Shown piece after piece: positions 1 to 7,264 of a DNA stretch of 64,000 nt (its first letter is position 1; every line of letters starts with the position of its first letter). The translations under genes and the position numbers were made by a program. Source of the DNA: Streptomyces qinzhouensis (GTDB lineage: Bacteria > Actinomycetota > Actinomycetes > Streptomycetales > Streptomycetaceae); contig NZ_CP042266.1 in the NCBI RefSeq assembly GCF_007856155.1, forward strand, positions 7,936,001 through 8,000,000, in the 5' to 3' direction. Under the pieces are notes generated by a model, which was given only the letters and a program-made list of their open reading frames with translations, was not told the origin of the DNA and made no database searches.

Positions 1-361
1 CCAGAACGGCCTGGTCCGACCCCTTGAGGAGATAGCCGCGGGCCCCCGACCGCAGTGAGGCGAGGACGGAATCGTCGTCGTCGGTCACGGTCACGACCAG
101 GACGGCCGGCTGGGGCCGCAGCCGCAGCAGCCGCCGCGCGGCGTCGATCCCGGACTCCCCTTCCCGGCCCGGACGCAGGTCCATCACCACCACCCGGGGC
201 CGGTACCGCTCGACCACGGCGACGGCCTCGTCGGTGGTCGCCGCCTCGGCCACCACGGACAGCCCGGACACCGAGCCGAGTAAGGCCGTCATCCCCATCC
301 GGAAGACCGGATCACCGTCCACGACGACGACGGTGACCTCCGCGATTGCTGTGCCGTCCAT
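1..361 (-). CDS. Response regulator, N-terminal receiver domain (truncated by window edge)
   Basis: Partial gene; the 3' part, including any DNA-binding domain, lies beyond the left edge. The ATG is at 361. The visible 120 residues form a CheY-like receiver domain: a hydrophobic first strand ending in an acidic residue (VVVVDGDP), the phospho-acceptor Asp in VVVMDLR, the conserved Thr region (VLVVTVTDDD) and the Lys of the GYLLKGSD segment. This resembles NarL/LuxR-type response regulators. One of the usual acidic-pocket aspartates near residue 15 appears to be Gly, since the segment reads DGDP rather than DDHP. It would receive phosphate from a sensor kinase that is not visible. Output-domain class is inferred only. 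Confidence 0.75.
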   Translation of the reverse strand, partial: MDGTAIAEVTVVVVDGDPVFRMGMTALLGSVSGLSVVAEAATTDEAVAVVERYRPRVVVMDLRPGREGESGIDAARRLLRLRPQPAVLVVTVTDDDDSVLASLRSGARGYLLKGSDQAVL

Positions 362-540
362 GACGTTTCTTCCCCCCGTCCACGGAAGCCGCCACCCGCC
401 ACCGGGCCCGCCGGCCGTCCCCCGAAGGGGCCGTACCGCGGCGAGCCCGGCCCCGTCGGGGCGCCGGTTCCTTTCGTCCCGGTACGGCGGATACCGTCCG
501 GGCCACGGAGGAGGTTCTCAGAGACACCCGGTCCGTCGTA

Positions 541-556
541 CCCCAGAAATCTGGGG
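541..556. promoter_or_regulatory. Perfect inverted repeat upstream of the response regulator
   Basis: CCCCAGA-aa-TCTGGGG is a perfect 7-bp inverted repeat with a 2-nt centre. It lies about 180 bp upstream of the response-regulator ATG, and a GTACGTAC palindrome follows at once. It looks like an operator. The binding protein is unknown. Confidence 0.35.
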
Positions 557-571
557 CCGTACGTACGGAAA

Positions 572-599
572 CGACCGCCCTGCTCAGGCAGGGCGGTCG
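572..599 (-). terminator. Hairpin terminator of the DUF5997 gene
   Basis: A perfect 12-bp stem (572-583 with 588-599) has a 4-nt loop. It lies 53 bp beyond the stop codon of the minus-strand gene at 653. There is no T-run, as is common for actinobacterial terminators. Confidence 0.55.
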
Positions 600-652
600 G
601 GTCCGGCGGGCCGGGTCCGCGGACGGGCTGTCGCGAGCGGGGCCCGGAAGGG

Positions 653-1069
653 TCAGGAGCGGGACGAGCCGCCCTCGGCCGGGCGCTCGGTCTCCTGCTC
701 CTTGCGGCGGTCCTTGAGACGAACCGCCTCCTTGCGGACCTCCGCCTGGGTGGCGCGCTCGCGCACCAGCCACTCCGGGGACTCCTGCTTCAGCGCCTCG
801 ATCTGCTCGGTGGTGAGCGGATCGGTGATCCCGCCGCGCGCGAGCCCGGAAATGGAGATCCCGAGCTTGGCGGCGACGACCGGCCGCGGATGCGGACCGT
901 CCCGGCGCAGGTCCTGCAGCCAGGTCGGCGGGTCGGCCTGGAGCGCGTTCAGCCGGTCGCGGGAAACGACCCCTTCCCGGAACTCGGCGGGGGTGGCTTC
1001 GAGGTACACACCCAGCTTCTTCGCCGCTGTGGCGGGCTTCATGGTCTGGGCGCTCTGGTGCGACGTCAT
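653..1069 (-). CDS. DUF5997 family protein
   Basis: 138 residues from the ATG at 1069 (MTSHQSAQ); a second ATG at 1042 (MKPATAAKK) is also possible. The open frame continues upstream, but that part would overlap the divergent gene at 1141. The protein is soluble. It has a KKLGVYLEATPAEF start, a central DGPHPRPVVAAKLGIS segment and a charged C-terminus (RKEQETERPAEGG). The PHPRPVVAAKLGIS stretch resembles a small helix-turn-helix, but no function is established. It is divergent from a LysR-effector-domain protein, a pairing I recall from other streptomycetes, so the two may share control. Family name from recall, moderately sure. Confidence 0.65.
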   Translation of the reverse strand: MTSHQSAQTMKPATAAKKLGVYLEATPAEFREGVVSRDRLNALQADPPTWLQDLRRDGPHPRPVVAAKLGISISGLARGGITDPLTTEQIEALKQESPEWLVRERATQAEVRKEAVRLKDRRKEQETERPAEGGSSRS

Positions 1070-1097
1070 GCGGCCCAGGATATCGAGTACGGCCAGG

Positions 1098-1123
1098 CAC
1101 TCTGACCACGCACTCTGACCACG
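1098..1123. repeat. 13-bp tandem duplication in the divergent promoter region
   Basis: CACTCTGACCACG occurs twice, head to tail, between the DUF5997 start (1069) and the LysR-like start (1141). It could be a pair of direct-repeat operator half-sites or a slippage product. Confidence 0.5.
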
Positions 1124-1140
1124 CACGGTAATCTGGGCTT

Positions 1141-1941
1141 GTGACAGCCTCGGAGACAGCTTCCGCATCCTCTGCTTCCGCCGCGTTCCGGCTCGCCTGC
1201 GTGCCGGGAGCGACTCCCGCCAAATGGGTGAGGATCTGGCGGGAGCGGCTGCCGGACGTCCCGCTGGAACTGATCCAGGCACCGATGGCGGAGGTGTCCG
1301 CGCTGCTGCGCGACGGGGGCGCGGAGGCGGGGCTGGTGCGGCTGCCGGTCGACCGCACGGTCTTCAGCGCCATCCCGCTCTACACCGAGACCACGGTGGT
1401 GATCGTCCCGAAGGACCATGTGGTGGCGGCGGTGGACGAGGTGTCCTCCGGTGAGCTGGCCGACGACATCGTGCTGCACCCCCTCGACGATGCCCTCGGC
1501 TGGGAGACCCTGCCCGGCCGTCCCGCGCTCCAGCGCCCGGAGACGACGGCGGACGCCGTCGAACTGGTGGCCGCGGGAGTGGGCCTGCTGGTGGTCCCGC
1601 AGTCGCTGGCCCGGCTGCACCACCGCCGGGACCTGACGTACCGGACCGTCGTGGACGCCCCGCAGTCCTCGGTCGCGCTCTGCTGGCGCGAGGACGCCAC
1701 CACCGATCTGGTCGAGGACCTGATCGGGATCGTCCGCGGCCGGACGGTCAACAGCAGCCGGGGCCGCCGCGCCGCTCCCGAAGAGAAGAAGACCACGGAG
1801 AAGAAGACCACGAGGAAGCCCGCCGCCGCCAAGGTCGCGAAGGGCGCCAAGAGCGGCCGGACCGCGGGCGCGGGCCGGACCACCGCCAAGCCGTCCCGCG
1901 GTACCACCGCCGGGCGCGGGCGGCCCCGCCGCCGCGGCTGA
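1141..1941 (+). CDS. LysR-type effector-binding domain protein with histone-like basic tail
   Basis: 266 residues from a GTG. Residues about 15-200 match a LysR substrate/effector-binding domain (LACVPGATPAKW, then LYTETTVVIVPKDH, then VAAGVGLLVVPQSLARL). There is no N-terminal winged-helix DNA-binding domain, and the frame cannot be extended upstream to hold one. Residues about 210-266 form a Lys/Ala/Thr/Arg-rich low-complexity tail ending in RGRPRRRG, like histone H1-type tails in actinobacterial proteins. The protein may bind DNA non-specifically through this tail, or act as a ligand-binding co-regulator. It is divergent from the DUF5997 gene. Ligand unknown. Confidence 0.7.
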   Translation: MTASETASASSASAAFRLACVPGATPAKWVRIWRERLPDVPLELIQAPMAEVSALLRDGGAEAGLVRLPVDRTVFSAIPLYTETTVVIVPKDHVVAAVDEVSSGELADDIVLHPLDDALGWETLPGRPALQRPETTADAVELVAAGVGLLVVPQSLARLHHRRDLTYRTVVDAPQSSVALCWREDATTDLVEDLIGIVRGRTVNSSRGRRAAPEEKKTTEKKTTRKPAAAKVAKGAKSGRTAGAGRTTAKPSRGTTAGRGRPRRRG

Positions 1942-1971
1942 GCCCGGCAGATCCCCCGGCGGTCCGGTGCC

Positions 1972-2958
1972 TCAGCCGACGGGAGCCGTCGGGGCGCGGC
2001 CGTCGTCCCGCTCCGCTTCCCCCCGCTCCTGGTGCGTGCCGGAGGCCTCCGCCCGCTGTTCGCGGCCGGGTTCGCCCCTCGGTACGAGGCGGAGGTGCCA
2101 GGCCGCCGCGTAGAGCAGCAGGGCGCCGCCGAGTCCGGTACCGGCGCCCTTCGCCGCGTGCGTCAGCATGCTCTCGGCGATCTCGGGCCACGGAACCGGC
2201 TCCCTCCGGGTGGGGTAGCCGATGCTGTTTCCGCCGTCGGTGACGATGGGGCGGCTGTAGTCGGAAACCTCCTGTTCCCGGTACGAATCGAAGCTGTCGG
2301 TCTGCGCGAAGGCTCCCGCCGCGGCGGCCAGTGCGAGGGCGGCGGTCGCGCCCCACCGCACGGCCCGGGCCGGCCGGGTACGGACGGCGGAGCCCTCGCG
2401 GCCGGTGCGCCGCCCGCCGCGGGCGAGATGGACGCCGACGGCCACCAGGCCGACCGCCGTGCTCAGATGCTGGAGCAGCCGGGCCACGGTCAGACCGCCG
2501 GGTACCGGATCGCGGAGGAAGTCCACCCGGGTGACGACGTATCCGTCGACATGGGTGAAGGAGTCCCACACCACATGGGTGACGATCCCGATCAGCGCCG
2601 ATACGAGGAGCCATACCGCGAAGCGCGTCCGCTCCCCGGCGCCGGACGGCGGGCCTTCGGGCGGGGCGGGAGCGAAGCGGGCCGGCAGCAGTGCGGTGAC
2701 CGGTCCGCGCAGCAGGTAGTAGGCGGCGACCAGGGCGAGGGCCAGCGGCAGGGCGACGGTCGGCAGATCGGTGAGGGAGTGGGTCGTGGTGGCGTTGAAG
2801 TACGGCTCGTACCAGACGGCGGTGGTCGGCCGGAAGGGCAGGCTCTGGATGAAATAGGCGACATCGGGCGCCATCGCGCCCGCCACCAGGGCCGCGGGGA
2901 CGAACGGGCGTCGCAGCAGCGGCAGGACGGCGGCCGGATGGGACAGGGTGAACGGCAC
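1972..2958 (-). CDS. DUF4184 family membrane protein
   Basis: 328 residues from the GTG at 2958, giving the family-typical start MPFTLSHPAAVLP. An AGG ribosome-binding site lies 9 nt upstream; an ATG five codons earlier (2973) is the alternative. Conserved features seen are PFTLSHPAA, PDVAYF near residue 40, and HVVWDSFTH in the middle of the protein. There are several hydrophobic segments (ALPLALALVAAYYLL, WLLVSALIGIVTHVVW, ALALAAAAGAF). The C-terminal 40 residues are charged and probably cytoplasmic. The His/Asp pattern hints at a membrane metal-dependent hydrolase, but the function is unknown. Single gene on the minus strand. Confidence 0.75.
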   Translation of the reverse strand: MPFTLSHPAAVLPLLRRPFVPAALVAGAMAPDVAYFIQSLPFRPTTAVWYEPYFNATTTHSLTDLPTVALPLALALVAAYYLLRGPVTALLPARFAPAPPEGPPSGAGERTRFAVWLLVSALIGIVTHVVWDSFTHVDGYVVTRVDFLRDPVPGGLTVARLLQHLSTAVGLVAVGVHLARGGRRTGREGSAVRTRPARAVRWGATAALALAAAAGAFAQTDSFDSYREQEVSDYSRPIVTDGGNSIGYPTRREPVPWPEIAESMLTHAAKGAGTGLGGALLLYAAAWHLRLVPRGEPGREQRAEASGTHQERGEAERDDGRAPTAPVG

Positions 2959-3262
2959 TGCGGGGCACCTCATCGCTCGGACGGATCCGGTGCGGGCGGC
3001 GCGATCGCGGCCGCCGGGTGCAGCGGGGCGGACACGGTCGCGACGGACGGCTGCGCCCGGACGCACCGGAGGACAGTACGCCACGAAGAGTATTCCGTTG
3101 AAGTGACTATGTCGAGCGTGGTGGGCTCACCGCGGAGGCACGGGGACCTGTCGAGGCCGGTTTACCGCGGTCGTCAGGGTGAGGGTGGACCGGGCCACGG
3201 GCCCGGCGGGTACCGGGGAGGCGTCCGGGCCCGGCGGGGGCGCGGCCCGTGCGGGCGCCCGG
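2959..3262. other. Gene-free stretch upstream of the DUF4184 gene
   Basis: About 300 bp between the DUF4184 start and the PadR stop. It should contain the DUF4184 promoter. I see no convincing gene or hairpin. Confidence 0.4.
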
Positions 3263-3601
3263 TCAGGCGGTGGCGGGCGCCCCGCCCAGGCCCAGCCGCC
3301 GCCGGGCCTCCTGGACGGCCACGGCCAGCCGCTCCGTCTCCAGGGCGAGCCGCTCCCGGCCCGCGGTGGTGAGCCCGAAGACCCGGCGCGCCCGCCCGTC
3401 CACGATCTCCTCCTGCCGTACTTCGATCAGCCCCTCGGTGACCAGCCGGTCCAGCGCCCCGTAGAGGGCACCGGTCCTCGGCACCACCCGGCCGTCGGTG
3501 ATGCCCTTGATCTCCTGGGCGATCGCATACCCGTGCCGGGGCTCGTCCGCCAGGGCCGTCAGCACCAGCAGCGCCAGTTCCTGCATCGCGCGCTCGCTCA
3601 T
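3263..3601 (-). CDS. PadR-family transcriptional regulator
   Basis: 112 residues from the ATG at 3601. It has the PadR winged-helix pattern: an ALLVLTALADEPRHGYAIAQEI first helix block, then the recognition segment with RTGALYGALDRLVTEGLIEV, then a wing (RRVFGLTTAGRERL) and a C-terminal dimerisation helix rich in Ala, Glu and Arg. It lies 34 bp downstream of the ECF41 sigma-factor gene on the same strand, so the two are probably co-transcribed. PadR proteins usually repress nearby stress or efflux genes; the target here is not evident. Confidence 0.85.
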   Translation of the reverse strand: MSERAMQELALLVLTALADEPRHGYAIAQEIKGITDGRVVPRTGALYGALDRLVTEGLIEVRQEEIVDGRARRVFGLTTAGRERLALETERLAVAVQEARRRLGLGGAPATA

Positions 3602-3635
3602 GGCCCCAGGATATTCCGTGCCCCGGACCGGAGGT

Positions 3636-4532
3636 TCAGCGGCTCATGGCCGTCTCCCGCGCCACCCGGGTCAGCTTCTCGGGATTGCGCACCGCGTACA
3701 ACTCGCTGATCCGGCCCTCGTCGATCCGCACCGCCAGCACCATGTCCACCAGGCCGTGGCGCCTGGCGAGCAGCGCCGGATGGCCGTTGACCCAGACCGG
3801 GGCGAGGGACAGACCGTCGGCGTACGAGGTGAGACCGCCGGACAGCAGACGGCCCACCCGGTCGGCCCCCGCGACGGGCTGCGGCACGGACGGTACGAGT
3901 CCGCCGCCGTCGCTCAGGGCGACGACATCCGGTGCCAGCAGGTCGAGCAGGCCCTGGAGTTCACCCGTCTCGACGGCATGCTGGAAGGCCGCGAGGGCGG
4001 CCCGGGTCTCGGCGGGGGAGACCGTGGCACGGGGGCGGCGGGCGGCGACCCGGCTCCGGGCCCGGTGGGCGATCTGACGGGCCGCCGCCGGGGTCTTTCC
4101 GACGGCCTCCGCGATCTCGCCGTACGGCAGGTCGAACACCTCACGCAGCACGAACACCGCCCGCTCGGTCGGGGTGAGCATCTCCAGCACCAGCAGCATC
4201 GCCATCGAGACGCTCTCCGCGAGGGCGGCGTCCTCGGCCACATCGGGCGCGGTGAGCAGTGGTTCGGGCAGCCAGGGACCGGCGTACGACTCCCGGCGGC
4301 GGCGCAGCGTCCGCAGTCTGCCCAGGGCCTGACGGGCCGTGATCCGGACCAGATAGGCGCGCTGGTTGCGAATGCCGGCGAGCTCGACGCCCGACCAGCG
4401 CAGCCAGGTCTCCTGGAGGACGTCTTCCGCGTCCGCGGCCGATCCGAGGATCTCGTACGCGACGGTGAAAAGCAGTTGGCGATGGGCGACGAAGGTCTCG
4501 GTCGCGGGGCCCGGACGGCCGTCCTGGCTCAT
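3636..4532 (-). CDS. sigJ: ECF41-family sigma factor (SigJ-like) with fused SnoaL-like domain
   Basis: 298 residues. The N-terminal half has sigma-70 regions 2 (ILGSAADAEDVLQETWLRW) and 4 (LTPTERAVFVLREVFDLPYGEIAEAVG, then AARQIAHRARSRV). The C-terminal extension, about residues 172-295, is the SnoaL-like domain that modulates ECF41 activity. The family signature motifs are all present: WLPEP (87-91), DGGG (208-211) and NPEKL (283-287). ECF41 factors have no classical anti-sigma factor, because the extension itself acts as sensor. A matching ECF41 promoter lies directly upstream at 4579-4605, so it is predicted to be autoregulated. The PadR gene follows. Symbol by family similarity only. Confidence 0.88.
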   Translation of the reverse strand: MSQDGRPGPATETFVAHRQLLFTVAYEILGSAADAEDVLQETWLRWSGVELAGIRNQRAYLVRITARQALGRLRTLRRRRESYAGPWLPEPLLTAPDVAEDAALAESVSMAMLLVLEMLTPTERAVFVLREVFDLPYGEIAEAVGKTPAAARQIAHRARSRVAARRPRATVSPAETRAALAAFQHAVETGELQGLLDLLAPDVVALSDGGGLVPSVPQPVAGADRVGRLLSGGLTSYADGLSLAPVWVNGHPALLARRHGLVDMVLAVRIDEGRISELYAVRNPEKLTRVARETAMSR

Positions 4533-4578
4533 GCGGCATCTCCTGTTCCTGTGCTCTCGGCGAGGGCGTCACGGACAC

Positions 4579-4605
4579 GACGATCAGGATCGCCGGAATG
4601 TGACA
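4579..4605 (-). promoter_or_regulatory. ECF41-type promoter of the sigma-factor gene
   Basis: On the minus strand, TGTCACA (4605-4599) is followed after exactly 16 nt by CGTC (4582-4579). This equals the described ECF41 target pattern TGTCACA-n16-CGTC. A second TGTCACA lies 15 bp further upstream (4620-4614) without a matching -10 element. The sigma-factor ATG is 47 bp downstream. Confidence 0.7.
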
Positions 4606-4770
4606 CCCCGCCGTGTGACAAGAGACATGCCGAAAGGCGGAGACGGTGCCAAGGGGTGGGCTGTTGCCGGTACGGAGTCCCCGGGCCGTGCCTCTCGCGG
4701 CGAGCCGTCGCCGGGGTGCGGGGCCGGGACGACGATCATTCCGGCCCGGGCAGTGCCGCGAGCCGAGCGG

Positions 4771-4986
4771 CTACTTGCTCACGCCCAGGGCTTCGGCCGG
4801 GCTCTGGGGCCGCATATCGGTCCAGGACTTCTCGATGTACTCCAGGCACTCCGCCCGCGGCGCCTCGCCGAAGACGCTTCTCCAGCCGTCGGGCACCATC
4901 ACGAAGACCGGCCAGAGCGCATGCCGGCCTTCATCGTTGACCAGAACCAGATAGCTCGCGTCGGGATCCTCGAAGGGATTCGGCAC
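4771..4986 (-). CDS. MbtH-like protein (orphan)
   Basis: 71 residues. MbtH proteins bind NRPS adenylation domains and aid their folding and activity. Conserved features are NPFEDPD near the N-terminus, YLVLVNDEGRHALWPVF, the Trp residues in VPDGW and SWTDMRP, and the CLEYIEKSWTDMRP block. I chose the second of two adjacent GTG codons (4986) because AAGGA lies 7 nt upstream and it gives the family-typical MPNPFED start; a longer open frame upstream is repeat-derived. There is no NRPS adenylation domain next to it. The thiotemplate cluster at 7265-15383 has only an adenylation relic, so this protein more likely serves an NRPS elsewhere. Confidence 0.9.
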   Translation of the reverse strand: MPNPFEDPDASYLVLVNDEGRHALWPVFVMVPDGWRSVFGEAPRAECLEYIEKSWTDMRPQSPAEALGVSK

Positions 4987-5074
4987 CACACGGTCCTTAC
5001 TTCTCGGCGACAAGGGGCCACAGCGAAGGGCGGACCCACTGTGGCACAGGACCCGCCGGTCCGTGCCGCGCATC

Positions 5075-5126
5075 GTCGCGCCGATGTCGCGCCGATGTCG
5101 CGCCGATGTCACGCCGATGTCACGCC
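5075..5126. repeat. 11-bp tandem repeat upstream of the mbtH-like gene
   Basis: The unit GTCGCGCCGAT (later copies GTCACGCCGAT) repeats about 4.7 times. It lies between the HtpG stop and the MbtH start. It may be slippage-prone sequence; no function is evident. Confidence 0.6.
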
Positions 5127-5190
5127 GGACGCCGGCCGGAGGACCGGCCGGCGTCCGCACGGGACAGCGGGGGCGGGGCGGGGGCCGGGG

Positions 5191-7152
5191 TCAGTCCGAG
5201 GTATCCGGCGAACCGTCCCCGGTGAGGTCCGGCGAACGGTCCCCGGTGAGGTCCGGCGAACGGTCCCCGGTGAGGTCCGGCGAACCGTCTCCGGTGAGGG
5301 ACAGCAACAGCTCGTTGAGCCGGGTGACGAACGTGGTCGGCTCTTCGATCCGGGCCCCGGCGGTCAGCACGGACTGGTCGAACAGTACGTGCGCCCACTC
5401 ACCCAGACGGGGATCGTCCTGGCCGTCATTGAGCCGGCGCACCAGCGGGTGCCCGGGGTTGATCTCCAGAATCGGCTGGTTCGGCAGCCCCGAACCGCGA
5501 AGCCGCTGGGCGGTGGTGAAATCGGTCTCCACTCCGTCGGCGACGATGCAGGCAGGGGAGGTGGTCAGCCGGCTGGTGACCCGCACGTCGTAAGCCTTGC
5601 CCGCCAGATGCGTTTTGAGCAGACCGAGGAGCGCCGCGAAGTCGGAGTCCGCCCGGTCGGCGGCCTCCTTCTCGGCCTCGTCCTCCAGGGTGCCGAAGTC
5701 CGGCGCGCCCTGGGCGACGGACTGAAGCCGCTTGCCCCGGTACTCGTTGAGCGGGCCGGAGACGACAAAACCGTCCACGGCCTCGCCCAGCAGCAGCACC
5801 TCGATGCCCTTGGCCCGGTACGCCTCCAGATGCGGGCTCGCCGCGGCCGCGGTCTGCCCCGGCGCCAGCAGATAGTAGATCTTGTCCTGGCCGTCCTTCA
5901 TCCTGTCGACGTAGTCGGCGAGTGAGACGTCGGCGTCCTGGGTCCCCGACCGAGTGGAGGTGAAGCGCAGCAGCTCGGTGAGGTCCTCCCGGTGGGCGGG
6001 GTCGTCGGCGACACCCTGCTTCAGCACACCGCCGAACTCCTTCCAGAAGTCCGCGTACTTCCCGGGCTCGTCGGCCGCCAGTTGTCCGAGGAGCTTCAGC
6101 ACCCGCTTGACCGCGGTGGACTTGATGTGGTCGACGGCGTGACTGCTCTGGAGGATCTCCCGGGAGACGTTCAGCGGCAGATCGGCGGAGTCGACGACAC
6201 CGCGCACGAACCGCAGATAGTCCGGCAGCAACTGTCCGGTGTCCTCCAGGATGAACACCCGCCGCACATGCAGCCGTACACCCCCCTGCGTCTGTGCGAG
6301 CCACAGATCGTGCGGGGCCCGGGAGGGGAGATACAGCAGGAGCGTGTACTCGTAGCGCCCTTCCACCTTCGTATGGACATAGGCGAGCGGATCGGAGTAG
6401 TCGTGCGTGAGATGCCGGTAGTACGAGTGGTAGTCCTGCTCGTTCAGTTCGCTCTTGGGACGGGTCCAGAGCGCCGAGGCCTGGTTGACTGCCTTCTCGT
6501 CGTCCGCCAGCACGATCGGCTGAGTGATGTGGTCCGAGTACCGCTGGACGATCGACCGCAGCCGGTACTCGCTCAGCAGCTCGTCCTCGCCCTCCCGCAG
6601 CTCCAGCACGATCGTGGTGCCGTGCTCGGCGCGCTCCACCCCCTCCAGCGCGTACTCCCCCTTGCCGTCCGACGACCAGCGCACCCCTTCGGACGCGGAC
6701 AGCCCCGCCCGCCGGGTGGTGAGTACCACCCGGTCGGCGACGACGAAGGCGGAGTAGAAGCCGACCCCGAACTGGCCGATCAGCTCGGCGTCACGGCGCT
6801 GGTCCCCGGTGAGCGAACGGAGGAACTCGGCGGTGCCGGACCGGGCGATGGTGCCGATGTTGTCGATCACCTCCTGCCGGCTCATCCCGATGCCGTTGTC
6901 GGCGATCGTGACCGTACCCGCGTCCTTGTCGAAGGAGATGCGGATCCGCGGTGCGTCGTCCGGTTCGGCGCCGGCCGATTCGGGCTGCGCGTACCGCTCG
7001 AAACGGAGCCGGTCGATCGCGTCGGAGGCATTCGAGATCAGCTCACGGAGAAAAATCTCCTTGTTGCTGTAGAGCGAATGGGCCATGAGGTCCAGAATCT
7101 GGGCCGCCTCGGCCTGAAAACTACGCATTTCCGTGTCCGACTGTAATGTCAT
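5191..7152 (-). CDS. htpG: Molecular chaperone HtpG (Hsp90)
   Basis: 653 residues from the ATG at 7152, preceded by a GGGGGAAA ribosome-binding site. It is an ATP-dependent cytoplasmic chaperone. N-terminal GHKL ATPase motifs are present: ELISNASDAIDRLR (catalytic Glu and Asn), DNGIGM, GTIARSGT and GQFGVGFYSAF. The middle domain has the conserved RRVFILED and LPLNVSREILQ segments, with Arg in NVSRE. The C-terminal dimerisation domain follows (INPGHPLVRRL). The last about 35 residues are an eight-residue repeat, LTGD(G/R)SPD, four times, encoded by the 24-bp repeats at 5204-5299. This is not part of the Hsp90 family. Single-gene unit. Confidence 0.95.
   Translation of the reverse strand: MTLQSDTEMRSFQAEAAQILDLMAHSLYSNKEIFLRELISNASDAIDRLRFERYAQPESAGAEPDDAPRIRISFDKDAGTVTIADNGIGMSRQEVIDNIGTIARSGTAEFLRSLTGDQRRDAELIGQFGVGFYSAFVVADRVVLTTRRAGLSASEGVRWSSDGKGEYALEGVERAEHGTTIVLELREGEDELLSEYRLRSIVQRYSDHITQPIVLADDEKAVNQASALWTRPKSELNEQDYHSYYRHLTHDYSDPLAYVHTKVEGRYEYTLLLYLPSRAPHDLWLAQTQGGVRLHVRRVFILEDTGQLLPDYLRFVRGVVDSADLPLNVSREILQSSHAVDHIKSTAVKRVLKLLGQLAADEPGKYADFWKEFGGVLKQGVADDPAHREDLTELLRFTSTRSGTQDADVSLADYVDRMKDGQDKIYYLLAPGQTAAAASPHLEAYRAKGIEVLLLGEAVDGFVVSGPLNEYRGKRLQSVAQGAPDFGTLEDEAEKEAADRADSDFAALLGLLKTHLAGKAYDVRVTSRLTTSPACIVADGVETDFTTAQRLRGSGLPNQPILEINPGHPLVRRLNDGQDDPRLGEWAHVLFDQSVLTAGARIEEPTTFVTRLNELLLSLTGDGSPDLTGDRSPDLTGDRSPDLTGDGSPDTSD
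5204..5299 (-). repeat. Four 24-bp in-frame tandem repeats at the 3' end of htpG
   Basis: Four consecutive 24-bp units (5204-5227, 5228-5251, 5252-5275, 5276-5299) differ at only a few positions and encode the acidic, Ser/Pro-containing octapeptide LTGD(G/R)SPD. Copy number is expected to vary between strains. Confidence 0.85.
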
Positions 7153-7264
7153 CGCTTTCCCCCTTATCGCCGACCATCGAAGAGTTCGATCAACGATAGA
7201 AAGCGCCGCACCGCAGGTCAACCGGCAGTCCATGGTTGGTCCGGCGCCGGCCCGGGTAACGCCG

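Noticed and set aside
312..1373. Long minus-strand open frame of about 350 codons
   Set aside because: It overlaps the LysR-like and DUF5997 genes in other frames, is Arg/Pro-rich with no motif, and reflects GC-rich shadow coding.
5075..5160. N-terminal extension of the MbtH-like frame
   Set aside because: It comes from the 11-bp tandem repeat, and MbtH proteins start at the NPFED motif.
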